Assembly: GCA_017307505.1 (NCBI GenBank)
Contig: JAFKEE010000023.1
Coordinates: forward strand, 1 to 64,000
DNA: 64,000 nt
DNA from: Acidobacteriota bacterium
GTDB lineage: Bacteria > Acidobacteriota > Terriglobia > Bryobacterales > Bryobacteraceae
Direction: 5' to 3'
The position numbers and the translations under genes were made by a program. Under the pieces are notes generated by a model. The model saw only the letters and a list, made by a program, of their open reading frames with translations, was not told the origin of the DNA and did no database searches. Every line of letters begins with the position of its first letter. The stretch's first letter is position 1. This document shows, one piece after another, positions 32,383 to 41,565 of the stretch.

Positions 32383-35300
32383 CCATATCATCGAGTTCTC
32401 CGGCAGGAACAAGTTTCTCGTCTTCATCCTGATCGGTTTCGCGGTAGTCGCCGGCCTCTATTCGATGCGGAGCATCCCGCTCGACGCCATTCCGGATCTG
32501 AGCGACACCCAGGTGATCGTCTACTCGCGCTGGGATCGCAGCCCCGACATCATGGAGGATCAGGTCACCTACCCCATCGTCACCAGCATGCTGGGTGCGC
32601 CCAAGGTCAAGGCGGTCAGGGGATTCTCAGACTTTGGCTATTCCTTCGTCTACATCATCTTCGAGGAAGGGACGGACATTTACTGGGCGCGCTCGCGGAC
32701 CCTTGAATACCTGTCTGCCGTCCTTCAACGGCTCCCGCAGGGCGTCAAGACAGAGTTGGGTCCGGACGCTACTGGAGTCGGTTGGGTGTTTCAGTACGCC
32801 CTAGTGGACCAGAGCGGAAAGCATTCGCTCGCGGAGCTTCGGTCTTTGCAGGACTGGTTTCTCCGGTACCAGCTGAAGTCCGTGCCCGGTGTCGCTGAGG
32901 TTGCGCCTCTCGGCGGCTTCGTCAGGCAGTATCAGGTGAAGGTCGACCCCAACCGGCTCCAGGCATACAAGATTCCGATCATGAAGGTGGTCGATGCGGT
33001 TCGCAACGGCAACAACGACGTGGGCGGCCGACTGGTGGAGTTCAGCGGTACGGAGTACATGGTGCGCGGGCGCGGCTATGCCAAGAACACCGAGGACATC
33101 GGGAACATCGTTCTGCTGAATAGCCCGGGGGGCGTACCAGTCCGCGTTAAGGACGTAGGGGTTGTTGTACTGGGCCCTGACATCCGAAGAGGCATCGCCG
33201 ACTGGAATGGCGAGGGCGACGTGGTCTCCGGCATCGTCGTGATGCGCCAGGGCGAGAATGCTCTCGATGTGATCGAGAGAGTCAAGGCGAAGATCAAGGA
33301 CCTCGAACCTGGTCTTCCGCAAGGTGTGAAGATCGTCTCGGCGTACGATCGTTCGGACTTGATCAACCGATCCATCGAGAATCTGAAGGGGACGCTGATC
33401 GAGGAAATGGTGATCGTATCGCTGGTGATCTTTATCTTCCTCTGGCACTTCCCCAGCGCCGTCATTCCGGTCTTTACCATCCCCATCGCCATCATCATCT
33501 CGTTCATCCCGATGAAGATGATGGGTGTCAGCGCCAACATCATGTCGCTGGGGGGAATCGCGATCGCCATCGGCGCCATGGTGGACGCGGCCATCGTGGT
33601 GGTGGAGCAGACGCACAAGCACCTCGAGGAATGGGATCGAACGGGCCGGAAGAAAGACTACCACCGGGTGGTCATTGATGCAGTGAAGGAAGTCGGTGGC
33701 CCCAGCTTCTTCGCGCTACTGGTCATCGCCGTTGCATTTTTGCCCGTGCTGACCCTGGAGGCTCAGGAAGGCCGCCTCTTTAAGCCGCTGGCCTACACCA
33801 AGAACCTCTCGATGATCATTGCCGCGGTGCTGGCCATCACGCTCGATCCGGCCATGCGGCTGCTATTTACGCACATGGACAACTTCCAATTCAGGCCGCG
33901 CTGGCTGGCGCGCGTTGTGAACGCGGTCCTGGTCGGTAAGATCCATTCGGAGGAAAGTCACCCCATCAGCAGAATCCTGATGCGGATCTACGACCCTATT
34001 TGCCGTTGGTCACTCCGCTGGAAATACGTGGTAATCGCTGGCGCGATCGCGATGGTGGTGGTGACTGTCCCGATCTACGAGAAACTCGGGTCCGAATTCA
34101 TGCCGCCGCTGTACGAGGGCACGCTGCTCTACATGCCCTCCACACTTCCCGGAATTTCTGTGGCGGAGGCGCAGAAGCTGATGCAGGTGCAAAACCGGAT
34201 CATCAAGGGTTTCCCAGAAGTCCTGACCGTCATGGGCAAGTCCGGTCGGGCGGAGACTTCCACAGATCCAGCGCCCTTCTCAATGATGGAGACCACGATT
34301 GTCTTGAAGCCCACCGATCAATGGCGCAAGGCGGACACGTGGTACTCGAAGTGGAACTGGGCTCCCCACTGGCTGAAGGCTGCGTTCAGCCACATCACGC
34401 CGGACCATATTTCCCCCGAACAGCTTGTGGACGAGATGAACGCAGCACTCCAGATGCCTGGCGTGTCGAATGCATGGACCATGCCCATCAAGGCCCGTAT
34501 CGACATGTTGACGACTGGTGTTCGCACGCCGGTAGGAATCAAGGTGTACGGTTCGGACCTGAAGCAGATCGAGCAGATCGGTACGGAGATCGAAGGCATC
34601 CTGCCGAAGGTGCGCGGAACGCGGAATGTGTTTGCAGAGCGCACCGGCGGCGGCTACTTTCTGGACTTCGATTGGAAGCGCGAGGAGATGGCCCGATATG
34701 GCCTCAGCATCGAAGACGTGCAAGCCGTCCTGATGAGCGCCGTCGGCGGCGAGAACGTCACCACGACCATCGAGGGCCGCGAGCGCTATCCGGTCAACGT
34801 GCGCTACCTGCAAGACTTCCGGAGTGACATCAACCGGCTTAGCCGAGTGTTGGTCCCTACCATGGATGGAAAGACACAGATCCCGGTCTCGCAACTTGCC
34901 GACATCAAGCTCTCCAGCGGCCCCGCCATGCTGCGGGATGAGAACGGAATGCTGAATGGTTATGTCTATGTGGACGTGGCTGGGCGCGATGTCGGCAGCT
35001 ACGTGGAGGAGGCGAAACAGACCGTCCGGGAGAAGGTGAAGCTGCCGGCCGGATACACCTTGATCTGGAGCGGGCAGTACGAAGCCATGCAACGAGTGCG
35101 CGAGAGGCTCACCGTCATTCTGCCGCTCACCCTCTTCATCGTCATGATGCTGCTATACATGAACACCAAGTCGCTGACGGAGACCATGCTGATCATGGTG
35201 GCGGTCCCGTTTTCCGCCGTCGGAGCGATCTGGTTCCTGTATTTCCTCGGCTACAACATGAGCATCGGCGTGTGGGTGGGTCTGATCGCGCTGCTCGGCG

Positions 35301-35641
35301 TCGATGCCGAGACTGCCATCTTCATGCTGCTCTACCTGAACATCGCTTACGAAGGAGCGAAGAAAGAAGGCAAGATGAACAGCCTCGCCGATCTTCAGAA
35401 CGCAATCCATGACGGCGCAGTGAAACGCATCCGGCCGAAATTCATGACCGTGGCCGTGATGTTCATGGGCCTTGTCCCGATCATGTGGTCCACTGGCGCC
35501 GGTGCGGATGTGATGCGCCGAATCGCCGCCCCGATGATCGGCGGCATCTTCACGTCCTTCATTTTGGAACTGGTCGTTTACCCGGCTATCTATGAGGTTT
35601 GGAAATGGAACACAGAAGTCAAAAAGCTCGTCGCGTCGTAG
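32375..35641 (+). CDS. cusA: CusA/CzcA-type heavy-metal RND efflux pump
   Basis: This is a 1088-residue inner membrane proton/metal antiporter. It starts at ATG 32375, overlapping the cusB stop by 8 bp (MIDHIIEFSGRNKFLVFILI). RND features are present: the porter-domain start (DAIPDLSDTQVIVYSRWD), TM4 GGIAIAIGAMVDAAIVVVEQTHKHLE with the charged residues of the proton relay, and the late segment GVWVGLIALLGVDAETAIFMLLYLNIAYEGAK. The latter is characteristic of the Cus (monovalent metal) branch, as are many Met residues (IMKVV, MPMGT in the adaptor). It exports Cu+/Ag+ from the periplasm through the TolC-type channel. Confidence 0.95.
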   Translation: MIDHIIEFSGRNKFLVFILIGFAVVAGLYSMRSIPLDAIPDLSDTQVIVYSRWDRSPDIMEDQVTYPIVTSMLGAPKVKAVRGFSDFGYSFVYIIFEEGTDIYWARSRTLEYLSAVLQRLPQGVKTELGPDATGVGWVFQYALVDQSGKHSLAELRSLQDWFLRYQLKSVPGVAEVAPLGGFVRQYQVKVDPNRLQAYKIPIMKVVDAVRNGNNDVGGRLVEFSGTEYMVRGRGYAKNTEDIGNIVLLNSPGGVPVRVKDVGVVVLGPDIRRGIADWNGEGDVVSGIVVMRQGENALDVIERVKAKIKDLEPGLPQGVKIVSAYDRSDLINRSIENLKGTLIEEMVIVSLVIFIFLWHFPSAVIPVFTIPIAIIISFIPMKMMGVSANIMSLGGIAIAIGAMVDAAIVVVEQTHKHLEEWDRTGRKKDYHRVVIDAVKEVGGPSFFALLVIAVAFLPVLTLEAQEGRLFKPLAYTKNLSMIIAAVLAITLDPAMRLLFTHMDNFQFRPRWLARVVNAVLVGKIHSEESHPISRILMRIYDPICRWSLRWKYVVIAGAIAMVVVTVPIYEKLGSEFMPPLYEGTLLYMPSTLPGISVAEAQKLMQVQNRIIKGFPEVLTVMGKSGRAETSTDPAPFSMMETTIVLKPTDQWRKADTWYSKWNWAPHWLKAAFSHITPDHISPEQLVDEMNAALQMPGVSNAWTMPIKARIDMLTTGVRTPVGIKVYGSDLKQIEQIGTEIEGILPKVRGTRNVFAERTGGGYFLDFDWKREEMARYGLSIEDVQAVLMSAVGGENVTTTIEGRERYPVNVRYLQDFRSDINRLSRVLVPTMDGKTQIPVSQLADIKLSSGPAMLRDENGMLNGYVYVDVAGRDVGSYVEEAKQTVREKVKLPAGYTLIWSGQYEAMQRVRERLTVILPLTLFIVMMLLYMNTKSLTETMLIMVAVPFSAVGAIWFLYFLGYNMSIGVWVGLIALLGVDAETAIFMLLYLNIAYEGAKKEGKMNSLADLQNAIHDGAVKRIRPKFMTVAVMFMGLVPIMWSTGAGADVMRRIAAPMIGGIFTSFILELVVYPAIYEVWKWNTEVKKLVAS

Positions 35642-36417
35642 GCCTCTTCGTCGCGCTACTCGCGCTCACCCCGGTGGGGGCAGCCGAACTTACGTTTCAG
35701 GTTCGCCACGACCGGCCCCTGAACGACCACGCCCGCGTCTTCAAGAAGAAGACCAGTGAGGGTGTGTTGACGATCAACGACCAAGGCATCGGCTACCAAC
35801 AAGTGCCGCCCGAAAACAAGCGAAAGAAGGCTTCCAAGAAACCGCCGAAGTTGGAGAGCGTTCAGTTCGACTACCAGGACATCCAGGAGCTCTGGGTGTC
35901 GCAAGACAAACTCGTGCTCGTGACCTACAAGGATCGGAAGTGGTTTCTCGGCATCGACAAGGAGTTCGAGTTCTTCCCTCCGAAAGGCAAGTCGTTTGAG
36001 GCGGCTTACTCGATGTTGAAGGACAAGCTCGACAGGCGGTTTGTGGCTGCGCTGGCGGACACGCAAGACAATGTCTTGTGGGAATTGCCTGTGAAGCTAC
36101 AGGGGACCGTCAAGGGATCGGAAGGTGTTCTCCAGGTCGGTCCGGATCGCATCGTCTACAAGACCGACCAGGCCCGCCAGTCGCGCACGTGGCGATACCA
36201 GGACATCGAGAACGTCAGCACTTCAGACCGTTACCAACTCACGCTCACGACCTACGAGCGCGCCAAGACGCACTACGGCAGCATGAAGGGCTTCAACTTC
36301 CAGCTCAAGCGACCGCTGGACGATAAACGCTTCGAGGCGCTCTGGAAGCGCCTGAATCAGGACAAAGGGCTTCAGTTTTTGACATCGATCGAAGAAAGGA
36401 ACGAGACTGCGAGATGA
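35605..36417 (+). CDS. Exported protein with two PH-like repeats
   Basis: This is a 270-residue protein from ATG 35605, overlapping the cusA end by 37 bp, with a signal (VVGLFVALLALTPVGAAE). The body is an internal duplication. Repeat 1 (about 50-145) has GVLTINDQGIGYQQ, VQFDYQDIQELWVSQDKLVLVTYKDRKWF and FEAAYSMLKDKLDRRF. Repeat 2 (about 165-260) has GVLQVGPDRIVYKTD, RTWRYQDIENVSTSDRYQLTLTTYERAKTHYG and FEALWKRLNQDKG. Each has the strand series and final helix of a PH/GRAM-like fold. I do not know the family. Its overlap with cusA suggests a role in the pump operon. Confidence 0.7.
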   Translation: MEHRSQKARRVVGLFVALLALTPVGAAELTFQVRHDRPLNDHARVFKKKTSEGVLTINDQGIGYQQVPPENKRKKASKKPPKLESVQFDYQDIQELWVSQDKLVLVTYKDRKWFLGIDKEFEFFPPKGKSFEAAYSMLKDKLDRRFVAALADTQDNVLWELPVKLQGTVKGSEGVLQVGPDRIVYKTDQARQSRTWRYQDIENVSTSDRYQLTLTTYERAKTHYGSMKGFNFQLKRPLDDKRFEALWKRLNQDKGLQFLTSIEERNETAR

Positions 36418-36767
36418 AACGGACGATTACCACCCTTCTATTTGGCGCGGCACTGCTTGCCGCCGCCGACAAACCGCAAACGTTCACCGGCGTTATCACC
36501 GACACCATGTGCGGCGCCAAACATACCATGGGCATCACGCCCGACGACAAATGCGTCCGGGAGTGCGTGAAGATGGATTCCAAGACGAAGTACGCGCTTC
36601 TGGTTGGCAAGGACGTGTACGTGTTGAGCGACCAGCAGACCCCGGAGAAGTTCGCCGCCCAGAAGGTCACGGTGACCGGGACATTATTCGAGAAGACGAA
36701 GGTCATCAAGGTCGACAAGATCGAAGCGGCCAGCGCCGGCAGTGGGCACTCTGGCCACTCACATTAG
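36414..36767 (+). CDS. Small secreted protein with Cys residues and His-rich tail
   Basis: This 117-residue exported protein (signal TTLLFGAALLAAAD) contains TFTGVITDTMCGAKHTM, DDKCVRECVKMDSKTKYALLVGKDVYVLSDQQTPEKFAAQKVTVTG and the end SGHSGHSH. Proteins with the FTGVITDTMCG start are frequent in Acidobacteriota. The three Cys, Met and His residues could bind copper. The ATG overlaps the stop of the PH-like gene (ATGA). Confidence 0.7.
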   Translation: MKRTITTLLFGAALLAAADKPQTFTGVITDTMCGAKHTMGITPDDKCVRECVKMDSKTKYALLVGKDVYVLSDQQTPEKFAAQKVTVTGTLFEKTKVIKVDKIEAASAGSGHSGHSH

Positions 36768-36777
36768 GGGAATACGC

Positions 36778-37317
36778 ATGAGCCTCAGGCTGAAGGTCGT
36801 TGCGTTGGCGATCGTCGCGTTGTGCCTGGCCGCGGGCCTGTGGGTTTACTGGTTTGTCACCGCTCACGGGTTCAGTGCGAGAGAGAAGCCATCGGCGTTG
36901 GAAGCTGTTCTGGCCAGGCATGCGAGGCGGATCGCTTCCCCTCCGGGAGCGCGGGAGTTGAAGAATCCGGTGAGCCCCACCCCCTTGGCCATCGCCGAGG
37001 CGCGGGATCACTTTGCCGATCACTGTGCCATCTGCCACGCCAACGACGGCAGTGGCCGTACTCAGATCAACGCCGGGCTGTATCCGCCGGCGCCTGACCT
37101 CAAGGCCGCCGAGACACAGGGACTTGCGGATGGGGAGTTGTTTTACATCGTCAGGAATGGCATCCGCTTCACCGGGATGCCGGGCTGGGGCGGCGAGGAT
37201 GAGGAGAACTGGAAGCTCGTCCACTTCATTCGCCATCTGATGAAAATCACCCCCAAGGAACTCGAGCTGATGAAGGAAGTCAATCGGCTGGAGTTGCATG
37301 CGGGTGAATCTCACTAA
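36778..37317 (+). CDS. Membrane-anchored c-type cytochrome
   Basis: This 179-residue protein starts at ATG 36778 (an earlier ATG at 36742 lies within the upstream gene). A non-cleaved N-terminal helix (LKVVALAIVALCLAAGLWVYWFV) is followed by one class I cytochrome c domain: FADHCAICHANDGSGRT (heme CxxCH), GLYPPAPDL and GIRFTGMPGWGG with the distal Met. It carries electrons in the periplasm, possibly from the multicopper oxidase or to a terminal oxidase. Its place inside a copper operon is unusual. Confidence 0.88.
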   Translation: MSLRLKVVALAIVALCLAAGLWVYWFVTAHGFSAREKPSALEAVLARHARRIASPPGARELKNPVSPTPLAIAEARDHFADHCAICHANDGSGRTQINAGLYPPAPDLKAAETQGLADGELFYIVRNGIRFTGMPGWGGEDEENWKLVHFIRHLMKITPKELELMKEVNRLELHAGESH

Positions 37318-37339
37318 CTCAACTGAAGGAGGCTGAGGG

Positions 37340-37696
37340 ATGTTTCGAAGACTGTTCACAACATTGATCCTGACTGGTACCGTTGGCACGACCATAATGT
37401 TGGCCCACGATCCCAGCCAGCACAAGGGCGCGCCGACGAAGGGAGAAGTACTCTCCATTGCCGGCGCCCGGATGGATCTCAAGACGGACAAGGGAGTGAA
37501 GACCGTCGCCCTGGACGGGAAGACGAAATTTGAACGTGGGAAAGCCAAGGCATCCCTTTCTGACTTCAAGAAGGGCGATCGCGTCGCCATCTTCGGAACG
37601 ACGCTGGCCAGTGGCGAGATCGTCGCCAAAGAGGTCCTTCTCGACACCGGCGCACCGACCGCCGCCCCAAAGCACGACCAGGCTCACAAGCACTAA
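37340..37696 (+). CDS. Small secreted OB-fold-like protein with His-rich tail
   Basis: This 118-residue exported protein has the same plan as 16903-17262 and 18622-18987: KGEVLSIAGARMDLKTDKGVKTVALDGKTKFERG and FKKGDRVAIFGTTLASGEIVAKEVLLD. It ends HDQAHKH. An AHDPSQH stretch follows the signal peptide. DUF5666-like; metal binding by the His clusters is inferred. Confidence 0.7.
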   Translation: MFRRLFTTLILTGTVGTTIMLAHDPSQHKGAPTKGEVLSIAGARMDLKTDKGVKTVALDGKTKFERGKAKASLSDFKKGDRVAIFGTTLASGEIVAKEVLLDTGAPTAAPKHDQAHKH

Positions 37697-37797
37697 TCTG
37701 CGTGCGCTCAGAATCAAGTATCGTCATCGACGAAGTCGAAACGGTCCGGTGGCTACTCGACTGAGCTGGTTCCGGGCACTGGGGACAAGGGCGTCGG

Positions 37798-37813
37798 CCT
37801 GTGCCGGCACAGG
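37798..37813. promoter_or_regulatory. Perfect 16-bp palindrome upstream of the copper ATPase
   Basis: CCTGTGCCGGCACAGG lies 80 bp before the start codon of the P-type ATPase. It may be an operator for a metal-responsive repressor or a short hairpin. No regulator gene of that kind is adjacent. Confidence 0.4.
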
Positions 37814-37893
37814 CGCAAGATCCGACAGCCAAGGGCTGTCGAGCCGCAAGGCGTGGTCTGGATGGAATTGAGAGGGGAAGGAGATTGGGCCAA

Positions 37894-40347
37894 ATGGACC
37901 ACAGGACTTCGGGAGACCCAGCCCGTCATCAAGATTCCCAACTAAACTCGCCAGTACGTGATCCAGTCTGCGGCATGACTGTTGACCCGGCGACCAGCCC
38001 GCTCAGAGAATCATTGGACGGGCAGACCTACTATTTTTGCAGCCAACACTGTTTGGAGAAGTTTCGGAGCGAGCCGGCAGCCTACGTCAGCCCGTCACCT
38101 GCACCGTCGCACTCGGTGGCGATCACCGGTGAGTATACCTGTCCGATGCATCCCGAGATCCGGAAGCTTGGGCCAAGCTCGTGTCCGAAGTGCGGCATGG
38201 CGTTAGAACCGGTTGCGCCTCCGGCGGGTCGTACCGAGTACGTCTGCCCCATGCACCCTGACATAGTCCGCAGCGAACCCGGAAGCTGTCCGGTTTGCGG
38301 CATGGCGCTGGAACCCAGAGCGGTTTCGACCGCCGAGGAGCAGAATCCTGAACTCGCCTATATGAGACGGCGGTTCTGGGTAAGCTTGGCTCTGACGGTT
38401 CCGGTACTGATCTCCGCTATGGGAGAGATGATCCCCGGGCAGCCGCTGCAACAACTGACCGCGAAGAGGACCTGGACGTGGATCGAATTCATTCTCAGCA
38501 CTCCAGTGATCCTGTGGAGTGGCTGGCCATTCTTCGTGCGTGGCTGGCAATCGATCGTCAATCGTAGCCTGAACATGTTTACGCTCATTGGCCTGGGCGT
38601 GTCGGTCGCCTTTGCGTACAGTCTCGTTGCGACGATCGCTCCCGGAGTGTTCCCTGCCGCCTTCCGCGACGATGGCGGCAACGTGGCAGTCTACTACGAG
38701 GCTGCCGCCGTCATCGTAACGTTGGTACTTCTGGGGCAGGTCCTGGAACTAAAGGCTCGCAGCCAGACCGGGGCGGCTATCAAAGCCCTTCTCGGCCTCG
38801 CGCCAAAGACTGCACGCCTGGTCGGCGAAGACGGTTCGGAGGCAGATGTCCTGCTGGAGCACGTGCAGGTCGGAGCGCGCCTCCGAGTCCGGCCAGGGGA
38901 GAAGGTGCCGGTGGACGGGGTGGTAATCGAGGGGACGAGCAGCGTGGACGAGTCTATGCTCACCGGCGAGCCGCTTCCAGTGGAAAAGGGTGCCGGCGAC
39001 CGAGTGACGGGCGCCACGGTGAATGGGACCGGGACACTGGTAATGCGGGCCGAGCGCGTAGGCTCGGAAACTCTGCTCGCGCAGATCGTGCGAATGGTGT
39101 CGGAGGCGCAGCGGAGCAGAGCACCAATTCAGAAGCTGGCTGATCAGGTGGCCGGCTACTTCGTACCCGTCGTGGTGGGTGTCTCGATCTTGACGTTCGT
39201 CATTTGGGCTCTGGCCGGACCGCAGCCACGAATGGCACACGCCTTGATCGCAGCGGTGGCGGTGCTGATCATTGCCTGCCCATGTGCGCTCGGTCTCGCC
39301 ACGCCGATGTCGATCATGGTTGCGGCAGGCAAAGGCGCTACGTTGGGCGTGCTGTTTAAGAACGCCGAGGCCATCGAGTTCATGCGCAAGGTCGACACCC
39401 TGGTGGTGGACAAGACGGGAACACTGACCGAGGGCAAGCCCCAATTGGTGTCGGTGAAAACGGCCCCAGGGTTCGATGAAGCACGACTACTACAACTGGC
39501 GGCGAGTCTCGAGCGCGTGAGCGAACACCCGCTTGCAACTGCGATTGTGACCGGAGCGGAAAGGCGCGGTACTTCGCTGCTCGCCGCCGAGCACTTCGAA
39601 TCGGTCACGGGAAAGGGCGTCAAGGCTGTGGTGGATGGGACCGACGTGCTTCTTGGCAACCGGCGGCTGATGGAAGATTCGGGCGTCGAGCCAGGACTTC
39701 TGACTGAGGATGCCGAGTCGATGCGAGCAGACGGACAGACCGTGATGTTTGTTGCTCTGGACGGCAAACTCGCCGGACTGCTCGGCGTTGCGGACCCAAT
39801 CAAGGCCACTACTCCGTCCGCCATTCGAGAGTTGCACCGGGAGAACATCCGGATCGTCATGGTAACCGGAGATAGCCGGACGACAGCTCAGGTAGTGGCC
39901 GGCAAATTAGGGATCGATAACGTGGTGGCTGAGGTGTTGCCTGAGGATAAGAGCATTGCCATCCAACGGCTCCAGGAAGAAGGCCGCTTCGTCGCAATGG
40001 CGGGTGACGGCATCAACGATGCGCCGGCACTGGCAAAGGCCCATGTCGGTATCGCCATGGGCACGGGTACTGACGTGGCGATGGAAAGCGCCGGGGTGAC
40101 CCTCGTCAAGGGTGACCTTGCAGGCATCGTGCGGGCACTCAGGCTGAGCCGCGCGACGATGCGGAACATCAGGCAGAATCTGTTCTTCGCATTCGCGTAT
40201 AACGCGCTCGGCGTGCCTATCGCGGCGGGCGTGCTCTACCCCTTTTTCGGAGTGCTACTGAGCCCGATGATCGCTGCAGCCGCGATGAGCTTCAGTTCGG
40301 TCTCCGTCGTCGGGAACGCCCTCCGCCTCCGTCGAGTAGAGGTGTGA
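37894..40347 (+). CDS. copA: Cu+/Ag+ P1B-type ATPase with YHS and two metal-binding modules
   Basis: This 817-residue exporter starts at ATG 37894 after AAGGAG (a longer frame to 37801 lacks this). The N-terminus has a YHS domain ([23 protein letters not shown]) and two heavy-metal-binding modules ([21 protein letters not shown] and [20 protein letters not shown]) instead of classical HMA domains. The core shows the [10 protein letters not shown] loop, [12 protein letters not shown] (CPC ion site), [11 protein letters not shown], the HP of SEHPLATAI and [13 protein letters not shown]. The last helices carry YN (FAYNALGVP) and MSFSS, the Cu+ ligands of the P1B-1 group. It pumps Cu+ to the periplasm, feeding the Cus system. 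Confidence 0.94.
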   Translation: MDHRTSGDPARHQDSQLNSPVRDPVCGMTVDPATSPLRESLDGQTYYFCSQHCLEKFRSEPAAYVSPSPAPSHSVAITGEYTCPMHPEIRKLGPSSCPKCGMALEPVAPPAGRTEYVCPMHPDIVRSEPGSCPVCGMALEPRAVSTAEEQNPELAYMRRRFWVSLALTVPVLISAMGEMIPGQPLQQLTAKRTWTWIEFILSTPVILWSGWPFFVRGWQSIVNRSLNMFTLIGLGVSVAFAYSLVATIAPGVFPAAFRDDGGNVAVYYEAAAVIVTLVLLGQVLELKARSQTGAAIKALLGLAPKTARLVGEDGSEADVLLEHVQVGARLRVRPGEKVPVDGVVIEGTSSVDESMLTGEPLPVEKGAGDRVTGATVNGTGTLVMRAERVGSETLLAQIVRMVSEAQRSRAPIQKLADQVAGYFVPVVVGVSILTFVIWALAGPQPRMAHALIAAVAVLIIACPCALGLATPMSIMVAAGKGATLGVLFKNAEAIEFMRKVDTLVVDKTGTLTEGKPQLVSVKTAPGFDEARLLQLAASLERVSEHPLATAIVTGAERRGTSLLAAEHFESVTGKGVKAVVDGTDVLLGNRRLMEDSGVEPGLLTEDAESMRADGQTVMFVALDGKLAGLLGVADPIKATTPSAIRELHRENIRIVMVTGDSRTTAQVVAGKLGIDNVVAEVLPEDKSIAIQRLQEEGRFVAMAGDGINDAPALAKAHVGIAMGTGTDVAMESAGVTLVKGDLAGIVRALRLSRATMRNIRQNLFFAFAYNALGVPIAAGVLYPFFGVLLSPMIAAAAMSFSSVSVVGNALRLRRVEV

Positions 40348-40370
40348 GTGCCCGTGGCTGCGGGCGAGAC

Positions 40371-40865
40371 CTATCGCAGGTACTGAGTGGCAAAGTCAGA
40401 AAACTTGACGACTTGCCCCCCGTGTTCCCCCGCGAAAGCCACCGCTGACTTTCGATCTTGGAAGGCCAGCACGCTGGGAGAGCAGCGGTCAAATCGAGAT
40501 TCGAGGGGTTGGCTGTCCTCTCCAACCGCGGGGCGATGCTGGAGGCAAGGGTTCACATCGCTATTCCGGACCAGGAAGCTGCTCTCCGGCTTCAGGGTCG
40601 TGTTGCTGAGATAGTCCGTAAGTTCGACCACTTGCACCTGCTTGCCGGACTGCTGATGCTCAGACAACGCGCACGCCGGACAGCAGTAATTTGCCCGTTG
40701 GCCGTCCAGAATGGCGACGGTTTTCATGTGCGAATGGACGGGCCGCGCACAGGCTCTACACGACTGAGCGCTCTTCTCGTTGACGAAGTGCCATGTGGCG
40801 TATCCGAGTCCCGCGATGACAAGAATGGCAACGAAGCTCGCGACCACGCTCTTCCGTTGCGTCAC
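40371..40865 (-). CDS. NosL-like copper-binding membrane-anchored protein
   Basis: This 164-residue protein has an N-terminal membrane helix (SVVASFVAILVIAGLGYATWHFV). A first part has CRACARPVHSHMKTVAILDGQRANYCCPACALSE, and a NosL-type C-terminal part has VRNSDVNPCLQHRP, DRCSPSVLAFQDRKSAVAFAGEHGGQVVKF. NosL proteins bind Cu+ and help metal delivery. The gene converges on the copper ATPase gene with a 23-bp gap. It is a chaperone or sensor candidate in this copper cluster. Confidence 0.75.
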   Translation of the reverse strand: MTQRKSVVASFVAILVIAGLGYATWHFVNEKSAQSCRACARPVHSHMKTVAILDGQRANYCCPACALSEHQQSGKQVQVVELTDYLSNTTLKPESSFLVRNSDVNPCLQHRPAVGEDSQPLESRFDRCSPSVLAFQDRKSAVAFAGEHGGQVVKFSDFATQYLR

Positions 40866-41041
40866 AGTCCCCCCCTTGGCCTAATCCTACACCCGAAAGC
40901 TGGATTGCAGGGCTAGCCGCCGGCGAGCCCTGTCCAGGTTTCTCCAAACGTTGTCCCTGCGCGTCCAGCTATCGTTGAGAGGCGAAGTCAGCAGCATAGC
41001 GAACTCTTTGATGCGCCACCACTTAGCGACATCTGGCCGGT

Positions 41042-41057
41042 TGGCCCCTCGGGTGCA
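41042..41057 (+). promoter_or_regulatory. Candidate sigma-54 promoter of the gene at 41114
   Basis: TGGCCCCTCGGGTGCA keeps TGGC, the C at the sixth base and TGCA in the correct frame. The start codon is 57 bp downstream. Confidence 0.35.
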
Positions 41058-41113
41058 TGAAGCAAAGTGTCAGAGCTCACCAAGTCGCTGAGCGGGCAAC
41101 AAGGAGAAAGTGA

Positions 41114-41521
41114 ATGAAACACGCAATTGTGAACTGGAAACGAGCTGTCGTCTCAACGATGGTTCTGGCTGCACTGATTGTCGTCCCGGCTCCTCAGGCG
41201 TCCGCCGTGGAAATGAAGGGGATGTTGAAGTCCAAGGAGGTCAAGGCGCTTGTGGCAAACGCCAAGACTCCGGCGGATCACATGAAACTGGCCCGTCATT
41301 ACACAGCGATGGCAGAGAAGCATGAGGCCGAGGCGAAGGAGCATGAGGCTCTCGCCGTGGAGTACGCTCGGAACCCTCGACTCGGTTCGACGAAGACCCC
41401 GATGTCCCCGAACAGCGCTGAGCACTGCAAGTACTTCGCCGAACACTGCCGCAAGGCGGCCAATGAAATGCGCGCGATGGCCGCCGAACATGAGGAGATG
41501 GCTAAGAACCTGGAGAAGTAA
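41114..41521 (+). CDS. Small helical periplasmic protein
   Basis: This 135-residue exported protein has a signal (VVSTMVLAALIVVPAPQASA). The body is nearly all helix: KTPADHMKLARHYTAMAEKHEAEAKEHEALAVEY, then SPNSAEHCKYFAEHCRKAANEMRAMAAEHEEMAKN. His and Met residues recur every three to four positions along the helices (H, M, H, H), with two HC pairs (EHCKYF, EHCRKA). This resembles a four-helix metal-binding protein. Similar proteins are common in Acidobacteriota. A GGAG site precedes the ATG, and a hairpin follows the stop. Confidence 0.7.
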   Translation: MKHAIVNWKRAVVSTMVLAALIVVPAPQASAVEMKGMLKSKEVKALVANAKTPADHMKLARHYTAMAEKHEAEAKEHEALAVEYARNPRLGSTKTPMSPNSAEHCKYFAEHCRKAANEMRAMAAEHEEMAKNLEK

Positions 41522-41532
41522 GGATAAGGGTG

Positions 41533-41557
41533 AGGGGCGAGGTTCAAACTCGCCCCT
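41533..41557 (+). terminator. Hairpin after the gene at 41114
   Basis: A perfect 9-bp GC-rich stem (AGGGGCGAG) with a 7-base loop starts 12 bp after the stop codon. No T-run follows. Confidence 0.5.
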
Positions 41558-41565
41558 GGCTGCGG

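Noticed and set aside
34000-34827. 275-codon frame inside cusA
   Set aside because: Same-strand shadow in another frame of a complete RND pump gene.
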